Below, in pieces: positions 49,622 through 60,057 of a DNA stretch of 64,000 nucleotides. Position 1 is the first letter of the stretch; each line of letters starts with the position of its first letter. Source of the stretch: Armillaria gallica (taxonomy: Eukaryota; Basidiomycota; Agaricomycetes; Agaricales; Physalacriaceae); assembly GCA_037576215.1 (NCBI GenBank), contig JBANDB010000005.1:5518001-5582000 (forward strand), read 5' to 3'. The notes under the pieces are model-generated. The model saw only the letters and a list, made by a program, of their open reading frames with translations, searched no databases and had not been told where the DNA came from. The translations under genes and the position numbers were made by a program.

Positions 49622-51585
49622 TTGAACCCGGTCGGACAACCTGAGAATGGCGAAGAAATCTGGGCGGCTCAACAAGACAACCCGCCATATCGCATCTACA
49701 GGCATCTACTCGGTACATCATGTGGGCTACGAGAAAACGAGCAGCTGCTCGGCAGTCCTAGGGCGTCTCTGACCATTGGCCCACTTTGATACCAAGTGTT
49801 TTTCGTCGTATAGTGATCTCATGAAAGCCTGTTCCCTCAATCCAGTTCAATATGCCACCGTACACGAGTTTGTTCATGCGACCGGTATGTGCAGATTGAA
49901 TCCCTTGCGGTCATCCTAGCTCACCTTCTTTCACCCAACTAGACATGTATACTTATGTTGCTTAAAGTCGATGATCCCCAACTCTAGCTTTCATCTGTAT
50001 TTTTGCCACCGAAACAACCAATACCATCATCCATGTCGCAAGAGGATCTTGTTTCATCAAAGGACGCCGGAATTATTCGTTCAAACGGTTTTGCTCAAAA
50101 AACCCGGTCTGATCTTACCATACGCTGCATAGACGATGCTTTCTGTAGTGGAGTTGAGTGCCAAGGAATTGAAGAAGCTCGATATGGTACTGTCGAAACT
50201 TGGGGTGACGGCATTGCAATTTTTATCTGTATTCTTAACTGGTAATCTTTCATAAGGTGTACTTTCGCCAACGGTGCCTCGTTGTGTGCTGAGCTTTCTC
50301 AAGGATCCGAAGCACTAACTATGATGCTATGTAGGCATGACTCCCCTAGCCTATTTATCGGACCTAACGGTATTTTAGTTTTATAACGTTCGTCACAAAA
50401 CTCACCTGATCCAAATTCTTCAGGCTCTTCGAAAATTTCTATCCGGGAATCCCTCTTCTCGGCCACCGTTCGTATCGTCCTCGTTCCTTATACTGCAGAG
50501 AGATTTGGCGCCATCTTCGTTCAGGGAAGCCTATCGGGGCAAACAATCGCCGGACGTGAGAAGATCGGGCCGTTCGTATTCTACTCTGCAGTCGAAGCTT
50601 ACTTCGGTTTGCAGTGGTCAGCCTAGTAGCAGGAGTTGTGAGGAGTTGTATCCAACACACAACCCCGATTCCACTATGGTTCAGCAGCCAAGGAAGGGTA
50701 CGAAGACCTTCAAGCGATCTCTGCCCATCGTTTGATCGCTATCCCATGAGCAGGTGCTGGTACTTGGACCGCCCTGTGACTCAGACTTTTATAGTTTCTG
50801 TGATGTCAGCAGACGGGAGGCTTTGTTGGTTTCTGTAGATCATGTCTGCTGTGGTCCCGAAACACTGGGCACCGCAAACGAGGGTCATGATACTCGGTAT
50901 CTTTGTGCGGATAATAGGGGGAAATACCCTATGGAACTTAAGCAGCAAATCGTCTCAGCTACCTTTCTTGGACGGGTGTGGCGCTCACTGTAACATCTGC
51001 TGTATATTGTGGTAATTATGCGATTCCAGTCGATTTCGCCATTTGCTCTGACATGTCCGTCAGATATCTAAATTGCGCCTGGGATAGTTCTTGAGCTGAG
51101 AGGTGAGGAGGTTGTATGAGAGTATTCGGCGCGGCGTTGGTATACGGGAACCTCATTTCATACTAAGCAGCCGTAGTAGTTCATGTTCATGGAACGGTCA
51201 CTGAACTGGACAAAAAATCCGACGGTGAAACAATCCCGTGTGCCCAAATCTAACGAAAGCTGACAGTTCTTCGCAGGGTCGTGGTTAGCTGCATTTCAGG
51301 CTATGATTTTGGAAGAGCGTACCTTGATATGGTGTTTTCGTCTAAGGGTGTTTTTGCCTCGTAATGTGTCCCTCCCTCACCTTGATCTTGATTTACCTTC
51401 GAAGAATGTCGATGATCAGATGCCTCATGCAGTTTCGTACTGCAAAAGTAGTCTCTCCCATCCTCTTTTCTGCCCGCTCGCTGACTCTCTCTTTAGATGC
51501 TGTGAACGAAACCTAAATGTTGACGTGAATATTGGCCTTGGGGACCGCACTTTGAACTCTAGGTTTATCCTCAGTTGCTGACCAT
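49622..51585 (+). pseudogene. Degenerate block R4
   Basis: The best partner of R1. Segments with splice-like borders (GACCG before a GTATGTGC donor near 49,882) and readings such as FGAIFVQGSLSGQTIAG and FVFYSAVEAYFGLQW suggest a former multi-exon gene. Stops between the segments and frame changes relative to R1 indicate decay. The function is not recognised. Confidence 0.45.
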
Positions 51586-53736
51586 AATACCAGATGACAT
51601 GTTAATTAGCATAAAAGTTTTCTGGCAGATACCGTGTCGTCATAAATCAGCTTCTGAACTCTAAACTCCAAATTGAAATGGGACGATACAGGCTCACGAT
51701 AAATAAGTTCTCCGTAAGACCTTCCAAATATACGGCTGACTCAATAGACGTTTTCATAGACTAGGCAGTTAACTACCATTATGTGACAGGAATGCTTTAC
51801 TATCGAGAGTTCCGGCACCGTATGACAAATATGACTAGTCGCTGGCGCAGCATAGTGCAGATTATTCACATTCGGAAGAATTTTCTTCGAATCATGTAAA
51901 TCTATATCCCAAAGCCAGTTAGGTAGTGTCTTGTGTATGCGGCGAAGCCAGAGAAAACGTACCTAGGCATCAACACCCCCCCAAACCACTCGGGATGATT
52001 CAGCCCTTGCATCAATGCAAATACTTCATCTTCTGACATACCTCCCAGGCTGCCTGGCTCCTCGCTCCCGGTATTCTCGCCCTCGTGTGTGACATAAAGA
52101 AACCCCATGCCATCTCCAAACTGTGGCCACTGGCGACCTGAAGAATCGTAGTTTCGGTCCTGGATGATCTGAGGTTGCTGATAATTACCACAATCATCGC
52201 TCATCTCGCCGCCGACGTATGTCAGTACGTCTGTATTCTTTGTAGGAACTGTCTGTAAATCGCCGACAGCTTTCTCACGGGGGAGGTTGCGTCGATACTT
52301 GCTCAATAGCGTACCCAAGAAGCGAGCGTACAGCTTCGGGGTATGACGATCGTCTACAGCGATATCGGACGAGCTAAATTTGGCAATTAAGATCCCAATG
52401 AGATTGAGGCTCTCGTCTTTATCAACTTTTTCCAGAAGAGACGAAAATTCTGGCCGTAAGAGCTATTTGACCTATTAGTGAAATCTGAGGTCTGTCATGC
52501 GGAATGTACCTTGAACAGAAATACAGCTGCGAACGCGACACACATAAAATGGCGATCTGGAGCGTAGCGCATAAATCCACTAGGTGCCAAATCCTCGGTT
52601 ATGCACCTGATCACCGATGTGGCGCATTCGAGTGACTGTAAAATGTGTTAAGGAGGCGGTACAGAAGAAAACACAAGCACCAAACCTTGCTAAAGAAATA
52701 ATCATACCAAGCTTCTATACCCGTATGAAATACGTGATGGAACCCAAAAGAGAACATCACGAGCCTGGAGTAGGCTACGAAACTGCTAACTTGTGTTTAT
52801 GTTACGGCTGGCTGAAGATGGTTTCCAAGCTTACAAATGTAGCAGGCCGCGCCTGAGCATACTTCCGTGACGGTGGTCTCCCCTAGCCTTGAATTTCCTC
52901 TTCCATTGCTCTTTGAGTAGCTTTATCTCGACATCATACCTCATGGTGACGTCCCGCAGATTTTCCCTCTCCGAATTGATCAGTCCGCTCTGACCTGAAA
53001 AATCCTCATTATGGAACCTTGTTACGATGAGCAAAAGGGCATTGTACCCCCACGTGTGCGCATCGTAGTCAAGGGCATAAGGAGACTGTTTATACCACTC
53101 CTCAGAATGACGGATAATAACATCCTCCTTCATCATCCAAGGCCTTCCATATTGTATCGCTGACCCTCGATCAATATGGAAGCATAGTTGCCAGACGCGG
53201 ACTCGATTGAGAGATTCACGTTCTTCGTTCTCGGTCGCTGAGTTGATTTTTGGCGTTTGATCCAAGCGTAGAGCGGTCGCAATACTGTTGAGATGTCAAA
53301 CGAATAAAAAGAACAGGTCGCAATGAACACACCTGATAGCAAGACCCGTATATAACCAGCTCAGATCTCTATCCCAGCTCCTTTCAGGGACGGCGTACAT
53401 ACTCATCAATATATATGCCTGGCACAGTTCGACGCTTTTCATTTCACCGTGGATGAGTGCCTTGGCAGCCGAATGTTTCGCAAAGCGCATCGCTATCGGG
53501 TAAATGCTTGATTTCAGGGCATGGTATCGAGACGTTATGGCACAAATAACTGTGAAAAGGACAGGGCATCGGGCCAAAGTCAATTTCGGAGTAAACAAGA
53601 CTGGATCAAGGATAGCTATGAAGGGCTGAATGATGATTAGCTTGTTTACTGGAACGAAGCTACGCTTTCTCACATTGATATATCTATAGAAGCTTCGAAC
53701 CAGACAGCTCGTCAGAAAAATGCTAGAAATGCGAAA

Positions 53737-53741
53737 CTGAG
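53737..53741. repeat. Target-site duplication of the copia element, left
   Basis: CTGAG, repeated at 58,776-58,780 on the other side of the element. Five bases is the usual size for Ty1/copia insertions. Confidence 0.85.
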
Positions 53742-54059
53742 TCTTGGAGTTATTGAGGTACGGCTCGGACGTGGCAACGGAAAGTAGGTTCGGAAGAGAA
53801 AAGGAGAGCGTCGCTAAATAGAACGGCGTAGCGTTAATCTCAGCTGGTTGGTAAAAGCTTTGTATTAGATACCTAAATAGAACGGCGTAGCGTTACTATA
53901 ATATGGTAAGTATGACATTAGGACGAATATACGTAGAGGTACTCACATCTCAGCTGGTTGGTAAAAGCTGAGATGCGAGGCTGTGCAATGTAAACGAAAA
54001 AGGAAAGTAAAATCAAATACGTCGTCCGTGTGCGTCTCGTACTGCTACTACGTCCAACA
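53742..54059 (-). repeat. LTR of the Ty1/copia element (3' LTR in element orientation)
   Basis: 318 bp, apparently identical to 58,458-58,775. In element orientation it begins TGTTGGACG. It holds two copies of an AATAGAACGGCGTAGCGTTA segment and two of CTCAGCTGGTTGGTAAAAGC, the second forming a hairpin CATCTCAGC/GCTGAGATG. It is preceded in element orientation by a polypurine tract (CTCGAGGGGGAG, 54,071-54,060). Confidence 0.92.
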
Positions 54060-54086
54060 CTCCCCCTCGAGACATACGCGACTCGT

Positions 54087-57000
54087 TTACATGACGCCCA
54101 GCGCTTCCGTAAACTTCTTGAACTTTTGACGAGCCAACGGCTTTGTCAGGACATCGGCAATCATGTCATCGGTTGGGCAGTATTGCAATCTGATGTGGCC
54201 TTCCTCAACGGTTTGCCGAATGAAATGGTAACGGACTCCAATATGCTTTGTACGTTCATGGAATACTGAATCCTTGGCAATAGAGAGGGCATTTTGGCTG
54301 TCAGAGTAGAGGACAGTAGGATTTGTTGGGTAGATGGAAGGGTTTGCGACGAAGATTGAGAGCTCGGAGAGAAGCTTGTGAAGCCAGATCATGTTCTTTG
54401 ATGCTGGTGTTAGCCCAACGTATTCCGATTCGCCAGTGGAGACGGTAACGATTGGCTGCTTCCTTGATGTCCACATGACGGCGCCCTGACCCATGAACAG
54501 CACGAATCCGGACATAGATTTCCGCCCGGGCTGGTTGGCATATGCAGCGTCATGATAGCCCTTGGGATTGATATCAGGGCCACCGATTATGAGCCGTTGG
54601 TCGCGTGTGCCCTTCAGATAGCGGAGGACTCGGAATCCGGCCTTTAGGTGAGTTGAGCGCGGTTCCTCCACAAATTGTGAGAGTGCTGAGACTGAATAGC
54701 TGATTTCTGGGCGAGATCCGACTGCGACATACATGAGGGACCCAAGAAGCTCGCGATAGAGTGCTTTCTCGCGCGGCGTGACAGATTCCGTGGATATAGA
54801 AGGTGAATCCGGGTTCAAATCGAGATTTGCTTCCATTGGTGTCGCAAATGGGGCCATTTCCTCAACACCGAATCGTTTCGCAATCTGGTCAATATATGCT
54901 GATTGTCCAATGCTGATAGTGTGTTTTTCCCAGTCCCGAGTGATGTGCATACCCAGTAGCCAGTGAATAGGCCCAAGATCGACTAGCTCAAAATGAGAGC
55001 CAATTTCTTGTTTAAATCGGTTCGACTCTTCTTGGGAGTTTGCTATGATGGTAAAGTCATCTGTGGCAACTGCGACGATGGTGTATTTTGTCGCTGACTC
55101 GATCCGATAGAAGACGGCCTCATCCGCATTGCTAATTGTGAACCCGAGGGAGATCATTGTTGACTTTAGGGTCTGGTACCAGCCTCGGCCTGCTTGCTTT
55201 GTGCCATATAGACACTTGAGCAGCTTGGCACAGACGTTCTGGCCCTTGAGGTGTTCCGGGATCTCGAAGAATTCTTCGTATCTGTTCGGGAACTTGATAT
55301 AGATCTCCTCAGTGATATTTGCATGCAGGTACGCGTTTTTGATATCAGCTTGGTCAATTATTGCGTCACGAGATGCAGCCATGGATAGTAGGATGCGGAG
55401 AGTGGGGAGGCGCACAACCGGGGCATAAGTGTCAAAATAATCAACACCTTGAACCTGTGTGAATCCTTTAGCTACGAAACGCGACTTAGCCTTTTCGGGC
55501 TCGCCAGTTTCGTTCCGTTTGACCCGGTAAACGAACCTCGTGTCCACGATATTTGCATTCGTGGGAACATCTTCTCGTTTCATCACCTTCCACGCTTTCT
55601 TCTTCTCGCACTGCCTTACTTCCGCAAGCATCGACTCACGCCATTCCTCTTCATCAGGACCACTCAGCGCCTCTTTCATGGTTACTGGTTCAACATCCGC
55701 TACCATGGCATAGTCTACCAGCGAGGAGCCCAATGGCTCTTCATCCTCATCATCATCTGACTCATCTTCGGCCATGGTTACCGCTATTCCAGCAGTGGTG
55801 GGACGTCTACGCAAGTCTGGTTGTGCGAGTTGGCCTGGTTTTGGAGCTGCAGAGCGCTTGGGGCGGCTTGGCTGAGGAGTATAATCAGACTCTATGTCTG
55901 TGAGTGGAGATTCCGGACGTTCTGGGTGAGTTTCTGTGGGCATTTGTGGTTCATCTGGCTGATTTTCGGTGGGCTGAGAGGCTGTAGATGACTTTGGAGC
56001 CTGAGGAGAGTCGATATCTTCATCCTCCCCCTCGACGACGAATGGTTCTGGAGTCAGGTCTTCTTTATTGAAGTAAACATCGCGTTCGATGCTGACCCTT
56101 CGCTTTCCAGGCCAGTAAATCCTCCAGCCTTTAGCTTCAGTATCAATTCCCACAAAATGCGCCTCAACAGCATGTTCCCCAAGCTTTTCCGGTGCCTTGA
56201 CTCGGACCCAGCAACGGCATCCCCATGGGCGAAGACCGGAGATGTTGGGCTTCCTGCCAGTTGCCATCTCAAATGGGGTTTTCCCTGATGGTATTGCTTT
56301 TGTTGGGGTGCGGTTGTAGACCCATTCGGCGTGCCGGTGAGCTTCAGCCCATAGATATTTTGGTAATCCTGAGCTGATTAGGAATGCTCTTGTCGTGTCC
56401 ATCAGATATCCATTGGAACGTTCAGCAATTCCGTTCGACTGTGGGGAATCATGTACTGTGAGGTGCCGCTCTGTCCCCTTCGCCTTGAGGTGCTGAGTGA
56501 ACTCGTCGCTTAGGAATTCTCCCCCTCGATCCGTACCCAGGATCTTTATAACCTCAACACCGCGCTGGACCTTGATCCAGATCTCGTAGCGCTTGTACGA
56601 CCCAAAGGTACCCGATTTCTTTGATAAGTATTCGGATTTTGATTCGTGGGTGTGTAAATCGCGGTATGTGCAGGCATAGCGTGCTCCCCCAAGTGATACG
56701 ACGGACATCGGTCCCATCAAGTCTCCAACAACCTTGTCGCCAGTGTTCTCAACGTACTCGTATTGGCCTTGTTTGGGGAACGGTTTGCGCTTTGCTTTGG
56801 CCTTCACACAGGTCTCGCAAAATTCCGGTTTGGAATTCAGGTCAAGCTCGATTCCCTCAATATGGCCATCAACGTACATGCGACGGAGAGTGGTATGGCT
56901 TCGGTGAGCACAGATATTGTGTAGCTCAGTGATGTTCACTTTGAGCTTACCTGCCGCCATAGCGACATCTGGTTTTGCTCCCGTGGTCTGGCGTGTACCT

Positions 57001-58163
57001 GGGGTTGAGATGATATATAGGCCTCCGGCTTCGGGGATCTTGGCTATGACCTTAGCATCGGGTCGTGGTGTGCGGATATACATGGTACGGTCAGTGGGTT
57101 CAATATGGATGGGGAATCCAGCACGGCTGACGTGTGATAAGGATATGAGGGTGTATGCCATTTTCGGTGCATGGTATGCGTTTCGGAATCTTGCGATGGT
57201 GGGCTTTTCATCTTTGCCCATAGGCAATGGTAATTGAAGGTCCCCTTTGCCTACTGCATAGAAGACTTCACCATTCGCGGCTTTAATGGGCTTCGGGTCG
57301 ATGTTGGTGTAATTTTTGAATCTCCAACGTTCGGGTGAGTACGTTTTCGAAGCTCCGCAATCAGCGATTGCTGTAACTTCTTCTCCCCTTGCTACGTGAG
57401 CATCGCCCTCGGCCTTGTAGTCCGACGTGCACATTAAGGCCACATTTGAGTCATCATTGTCATCAGCTACAACCGCAATGACATGTTCATCATCACTTTC
57501 GTCAATGGCTGCTGATGCTGATGCCTTCGCCTTCCCTTTTCCTTTAGCCTTGTTCCTTTTCGAAGCTGGGCCTTGACCCGCCTTTCCACCACCCTCGCAC
57601 CAGCAATCTGCGATGAGGTGGCCGGTTTTACCGCATACCGGGTTCGTGCATTTAAGGTGGGATCTGTCTGGCTTTTTCTTTGACTTCCCCCCTGAGCTCT
57701 GGCCTTTTCCTTTGTTCTGCCGTTGAGCAGACATTGCCACGTTTTCAGCTGTGGCCTTTGATGCCACTTCTTCGTCCCATTCTTCATGCAGTGCCGCAAC
57801 AAGGATTTCCGATGTGAGGGGCTTTCCTGTGAATTTGCTGGCAGCGGAGAGGGTGCGGCGGATGTGGTCATAAGAAGGTGGGAGTGATTTTTGGATCATC
57901 GACGTGTACTGGTTGTCCTCGATTTTCAGGCCCATGCCCTCAATGCGTTCACGGAGGATCTTCATCTCGCCAAGGTGCTCTCGCATGTTGCCTTCATCAG
58001 AGCAGGACATGTTGCCAAGCCGAGTAAGGAGGTGTTCGCGTACGAGGTCGCCCTTGCCAGTCATGACAGAGATGAGCTTTTTCCAGACGAGAGCAGCTGT
58101 TGCTTCGCCTTTGATCTCATTGAAGGTAGAGTCGGAGATGGATTCATAAATGATGGTGCGCAT
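54087..58163 (-). CDS. Copia Gag-Pol polyprotein, main open frame
   Basis: A 1,358-codon frame. In order: a Gag region with UBN2-type helices (1-135); a CX4CX4HX4C knuckle (Cys172, Cys177, His182, Cys187); protease DCGAS (268-272, Cys replacing the usual Ser/Thr); an HHCC zinc site (His415, His420, Cys449, Cys452); and the integrase triad Asp481, Asp545, Glu581 with GTDRGGEF and SNGIAERSNG. Then comes reverse transcriptase (VDYFDTYAPVVRL, DIKNAYLHA, VATDDF as the catalytic pair) and RNase H (GESEYVGL, YSDSQNA, HIGVRYHF) at the C-terminus. The frame's first Met is internal: the true Gag start is at 58,438 in another frame, see the separate entry. Pol looks undamaged. Confidence 0.92.
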   Translation of the reverse strand: MRTIIYESISDSTFNEIKGEATAALVWKKLISVMTGKGDLVREHLLTRLGNMSCSDEGNMREHLGEMKILRERIEGMGLKIEDNQYTSMIQKSLPPSYDHIRRTLSAASKFTGKPLTSEILVAALHEEWDEEVASKATAENVAMSAQRQNKGKGQSSGGKSKKKPDRSHLKCTNPVCGKTGHLIADCWCEGGGKAGQGPASKRNKAKGKGKAKASASAAIDESDDEHVIAVVADDNDDSNVALMCTSDYKAEGDAHVARGEEVTAIADCGASKTYSPERWRFKNYTNIDPKPIKAANGEVFYAVGKGDLQLPLPMGKDEKPTIARFRNAYHAPKMAYTLISLSHVSRAGFPIHIEPTDRTMYIRTPRPDAKVIAKIPEAGGLYIISTPGTRQTTGAKPDVAMAAGKLKVNITELHNICAHRSHTTLRRMYVDGHIEGIELDLNSKPEFCETCVKAKAKRKPFPKQGQYEYVENTGDKVVGDLMGPMSVVSLGGARYACTYRDLHTHESKSEYLSKKSGTFGSYKRYEIWIKVQRGVEVIKILGTDRGGEFLSDEFTQHLKAKGTERHLTVHDSPQSNGIAERSNGYLMDTTRAFLISSGLPKYLWAEAHRHAEWVYNRTPTKAIPSGKTPFEMATGRKPNISGLRPWGCRCWVRVKAPEKLGEHAVEAHFVGIDTEAKGWRIYWPGKRRVSIERDVYFNKEDLTPEPFVVEGEDEDIDSPQAPKSSTASQPTENQPDEPQMPTETHPERPESPLTDIESDYTPQPSRPKRSAAPKPGQLAQPDLRRRPTTAGIAVTMAEDESDDDEDEEPLGSSLVDYAMVADVEPVTMKEALSGPDEEEWRESMLAEVRQCEKKKAWKVMKREDVPTNANIVDTRFVYRVKRNETGEPEKAKSRFVAKGFTQVQGVDYFDTYAPVVRLPTLRILLSMAASRDAIIDQADIKNAYLHANITEEIYIKFPNRYEEFFEIPEHLKGQNVCAKLLKCLYGTKQAGRGWYQTLKSTMISLGFTISNADEAVFYRIESATKYTIVAVATDDFTIIANSQEESNRFKQEIGSHFELVDLGPIHWLLGMHITRDWEKHTISIGQSAYIDQIAKRFGVEEMAPFATPMEANLDLNPDSPSISTESVTPREKALYRELLGSLMYVAVGSRPEISYSVSALSQFVEEPRSTHLKAGFRVLRYLKGTRDQRLIIGGPDINPKGYHDAAYANQPGRKSMSGFVLFMGQGAVMWTSRKQPIVTVSTGESEYVGLTPASKNMIWLHKLLSELSIFVANPSIYPTNPTVLYSDSQNALSIAKDSVFHERTKHIGVRYHFIRQTVEEGHIRLQYCPTDDMIADVLTKPLARQKFKKFTEALGVM

Positions 58164-58438
58164 CTTTGCCTCTTTCTGCTCATACTCTTCAAACTTGTCC
58201 TCCAGCTTCTCCAGGTCATCATCTGAGAGAGGGTGCGAAAATCCAGCATCGGTAGACCGGTAGAATTTTCCTTTGTGCTCAACTGGATGAGGGGTGCACG
58301 AGCAGTTCCCCGTAGGTGTCGGCCAAGACCCTTGTCCAGGAACTTGTTGGTAATTTTTTCTTCGAACGCTACCCAGTTTGACCCATCGTCTTCAAGCTTT
58401 GCTGTACTGATTAGCTTTATGGCAGTTGTCGCTGACAT
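58164..58438 (-). pseudogene. Copia gag 5' end, separated by a frameshift
   Basis: Translation would start at 58,438 (MSATTAIKLISTAKLEDD) and read GLGRHLRGTA in the expected way. The continuation of the family pattern (EHKGKFYRSTDAGF) is found in the frame of the main Gag-Pol, so the frame changes once near 58,285-58,300. A single base change in length explains this. As it stands the element is probably not autonomous unless ribosomes shift there. Confidence 0.7.
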
Positions 58439-58457
58439 GGTAGCGGGGCCCATAACC

Positions 58458-58775
58458 TCTTGGAGTTATTGAGGTACGGCTCGGACGTGGCAACGGAAAG
58501 TAGGTTCGGAAGAGAAAAGGAGAGCGTCGCTAAATAGAACGGCGTAGCGTTAATCTCAGCTGGTTGGTAAAAGCTTTGTATTAGATACCTAAATAGAACG
58601 GCGTAGCGTTACTATAATATGGTAAGTATGACATTAGGACGAATATACGTAGAGGTACTCACATCTCAGCTGGTTGGTAAAAGCTGAGATGCGAGGCTGT
58701 GCAATGTAAACGAAAAAGGAAAGTAAAATCAAATACGTCGTCCGTGTGCGTCTCGTACTGCTACTACGTCCAACA
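58458..58775 (-). repeat. LTR of the Ty1/copia element (5' LTR in element orientation)
   Basis: 318 bp, identical to 53,742-54,059 by eye across its whole length. It contains the element's promoter; no typical TATA position could be fixed. Confidence 0.92.
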
Positions 58776-60039
58776 CTGAGAAGAAATCTTACACGTTAAA
58801 CAATTGTTCAGCGTCTTCCAGGGTCACAAGCCCAAGTACTAATATATCTGGAGAATCGAGCTCCTTCGGACGACACAGACTAGATCCTGGGAAAGGAAAT
58901 CCGTGAGCGAACTTAAGCTTAGTAGTAGGAACACGACGATCATGGAACGAACCATGTTCTGAAGAACCTTCACGGGCCTCGCAGTACCAAGCAATACCGT
59001 GCTGTACATCTTCGCGCCCCTTTTCCTTTCCCTTGCTACTTGAAAACTTCAGAAAATCTGGAATGAGTCCGACAGGAACACATAAGGACTCGTCAAATGC
59101 AACCTGCATCTGTTCGCGCTCCTGGGCTTCCCGGTCGCCATAAGAAAGCGGGTTATGTTGTTCTTCGTGTAAAAATCTACCCGTACCCTCTTCGTTCGGT
59201 TCTTCATTTTCACCATGGAGAGGGTTAAATGAACTTCCTGTGCCATTTTGGACGCTGGACTTGAGGCGGCCAAGCCAGGCAAGGGTACTGGGATTGTTGG
59301 CGTCAGAGGGTGATATAGACTTGCGGTATTCGTCTATTGAATGAGGTGTCGCAAGGTATGGATTATAGAGCTGCTTGAGGAGACTCTCGATGACAGCGTC
59401 TTTCTGTCGTATTTTTGACAGAAGACGCTCGCGTTCACTGCCGCCCGGTCAGAGTGTGCTTTCGGAAATATGATACATCTATATAGACGACTTACTAAAC
59501 CTTTGGTTTCGGGGCCTCGACGATGCAGCGGTATCCTTTAGGTTTGCATCGTTTGCATACTTTTTCATCGGGGGGGAAATTCGCATTTCGTCTTGATTTT
59601 CTTGCATTGGGTGCAAGCACCGGGCCTGCGTTTAACGATATTGTTGCCGCTGTTGTCGAACTCGCCCTCTCTGTCCATCATGGGGGGGCACTTCTTGTTC
59701 GGAGTTGGCTTCTTCACTGACGGTGGACTTTGTGACGACGGAGGGTGATTCTGATAGCTGACGCTGGTTGGAATTTTGTCGTAATTGTTGTAGCTGTCCT
59801 GCTGCTGATATGGCTCCGTTGGATATTGACCGATGCCTTGCTGATATGGCTGCTGACGCACTCCGTAGTCGTCGACGTCAGCGCGCTGCTGGTACCACAG
59901 GCCGTAGGTGTCCTGAGATGGTTGGAAAAGTTCGGAGTTGGTATTGTAGAAGGAGGGAGTGGGACTAATCATAACGGCCTGAGCGTTGTCAACCTGAGGC
60001 TGCTGTCTTAAAGTCTCTTTTCACCGGCCAACCGTGACT

Positions 60040-60057
60040 AGCCGAAGCAATTTCGGA
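60040..60057. promoter_or_regulatory. CCG-N9-CGG site upstream of factor D
   Basis: GCCGAAGCAATTTCGGA, a two- to three-base variant of the site at A and C, lies about 70 bp before the start of D. Confidence 0.4.

Larger units (their letters stand above)
53742..58775 (-). mobile_element. Ty1/copia LTR retrotransposon, 5.03 kb, recent insertion
   Basis: It has identical 318-bp LTRs, a CTGAG target duplication, and a primer-binding site directly beside the 5' LTR (58,457-58,441, GGTTATGGGCCCC). That site looks complementary to the anticodon region of initiator tRNA-Met, with one mismatch, as in half-tRNA-primed copia elements. There is a polypurine tract next to the 3' LTR. The coding order is gag, protease, integrase, RT, RNase H. 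It sits in an intron of factor D in the same orientation as that gene. Confidence 0.95.
51893..59972 (-). pseudogene. Zn2Cys6 transcription factor, copy D, frameshifted and split by a retrotransposon
   Basis: Exon 1 starts at 59,972 and reads into the zinc cluster (CTQCKKIKTKCEF). A run of seven C on the coding strand (about 59,570-59,576) replaces the six-base CCACCC of copy B. The frame shifts before the fourth cysteine and stops at 59,565. Exon 2 (ERERLLSKIRQKDAVIE onward) and the exon ending EDAEQLFNV are open. Then a Ty1/copia element (53,742-58,775) lies in the intron before the 19-nt microexon (about 53,692-53,674, IFYRYIN). The regulatory-domain exons down to 51,893 remain open. The final splice would give a short MPRFT end. 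D groups with B by its longer exon 2. The homopolymer shift could be a sequencing error; the insertion is certain. Confidence 0.8.

Noticed and set aside
56054..57237. Open frames antisense or out of frame within the copia element
   Set aside because: They are shadows of the long Gag-Pol frame.
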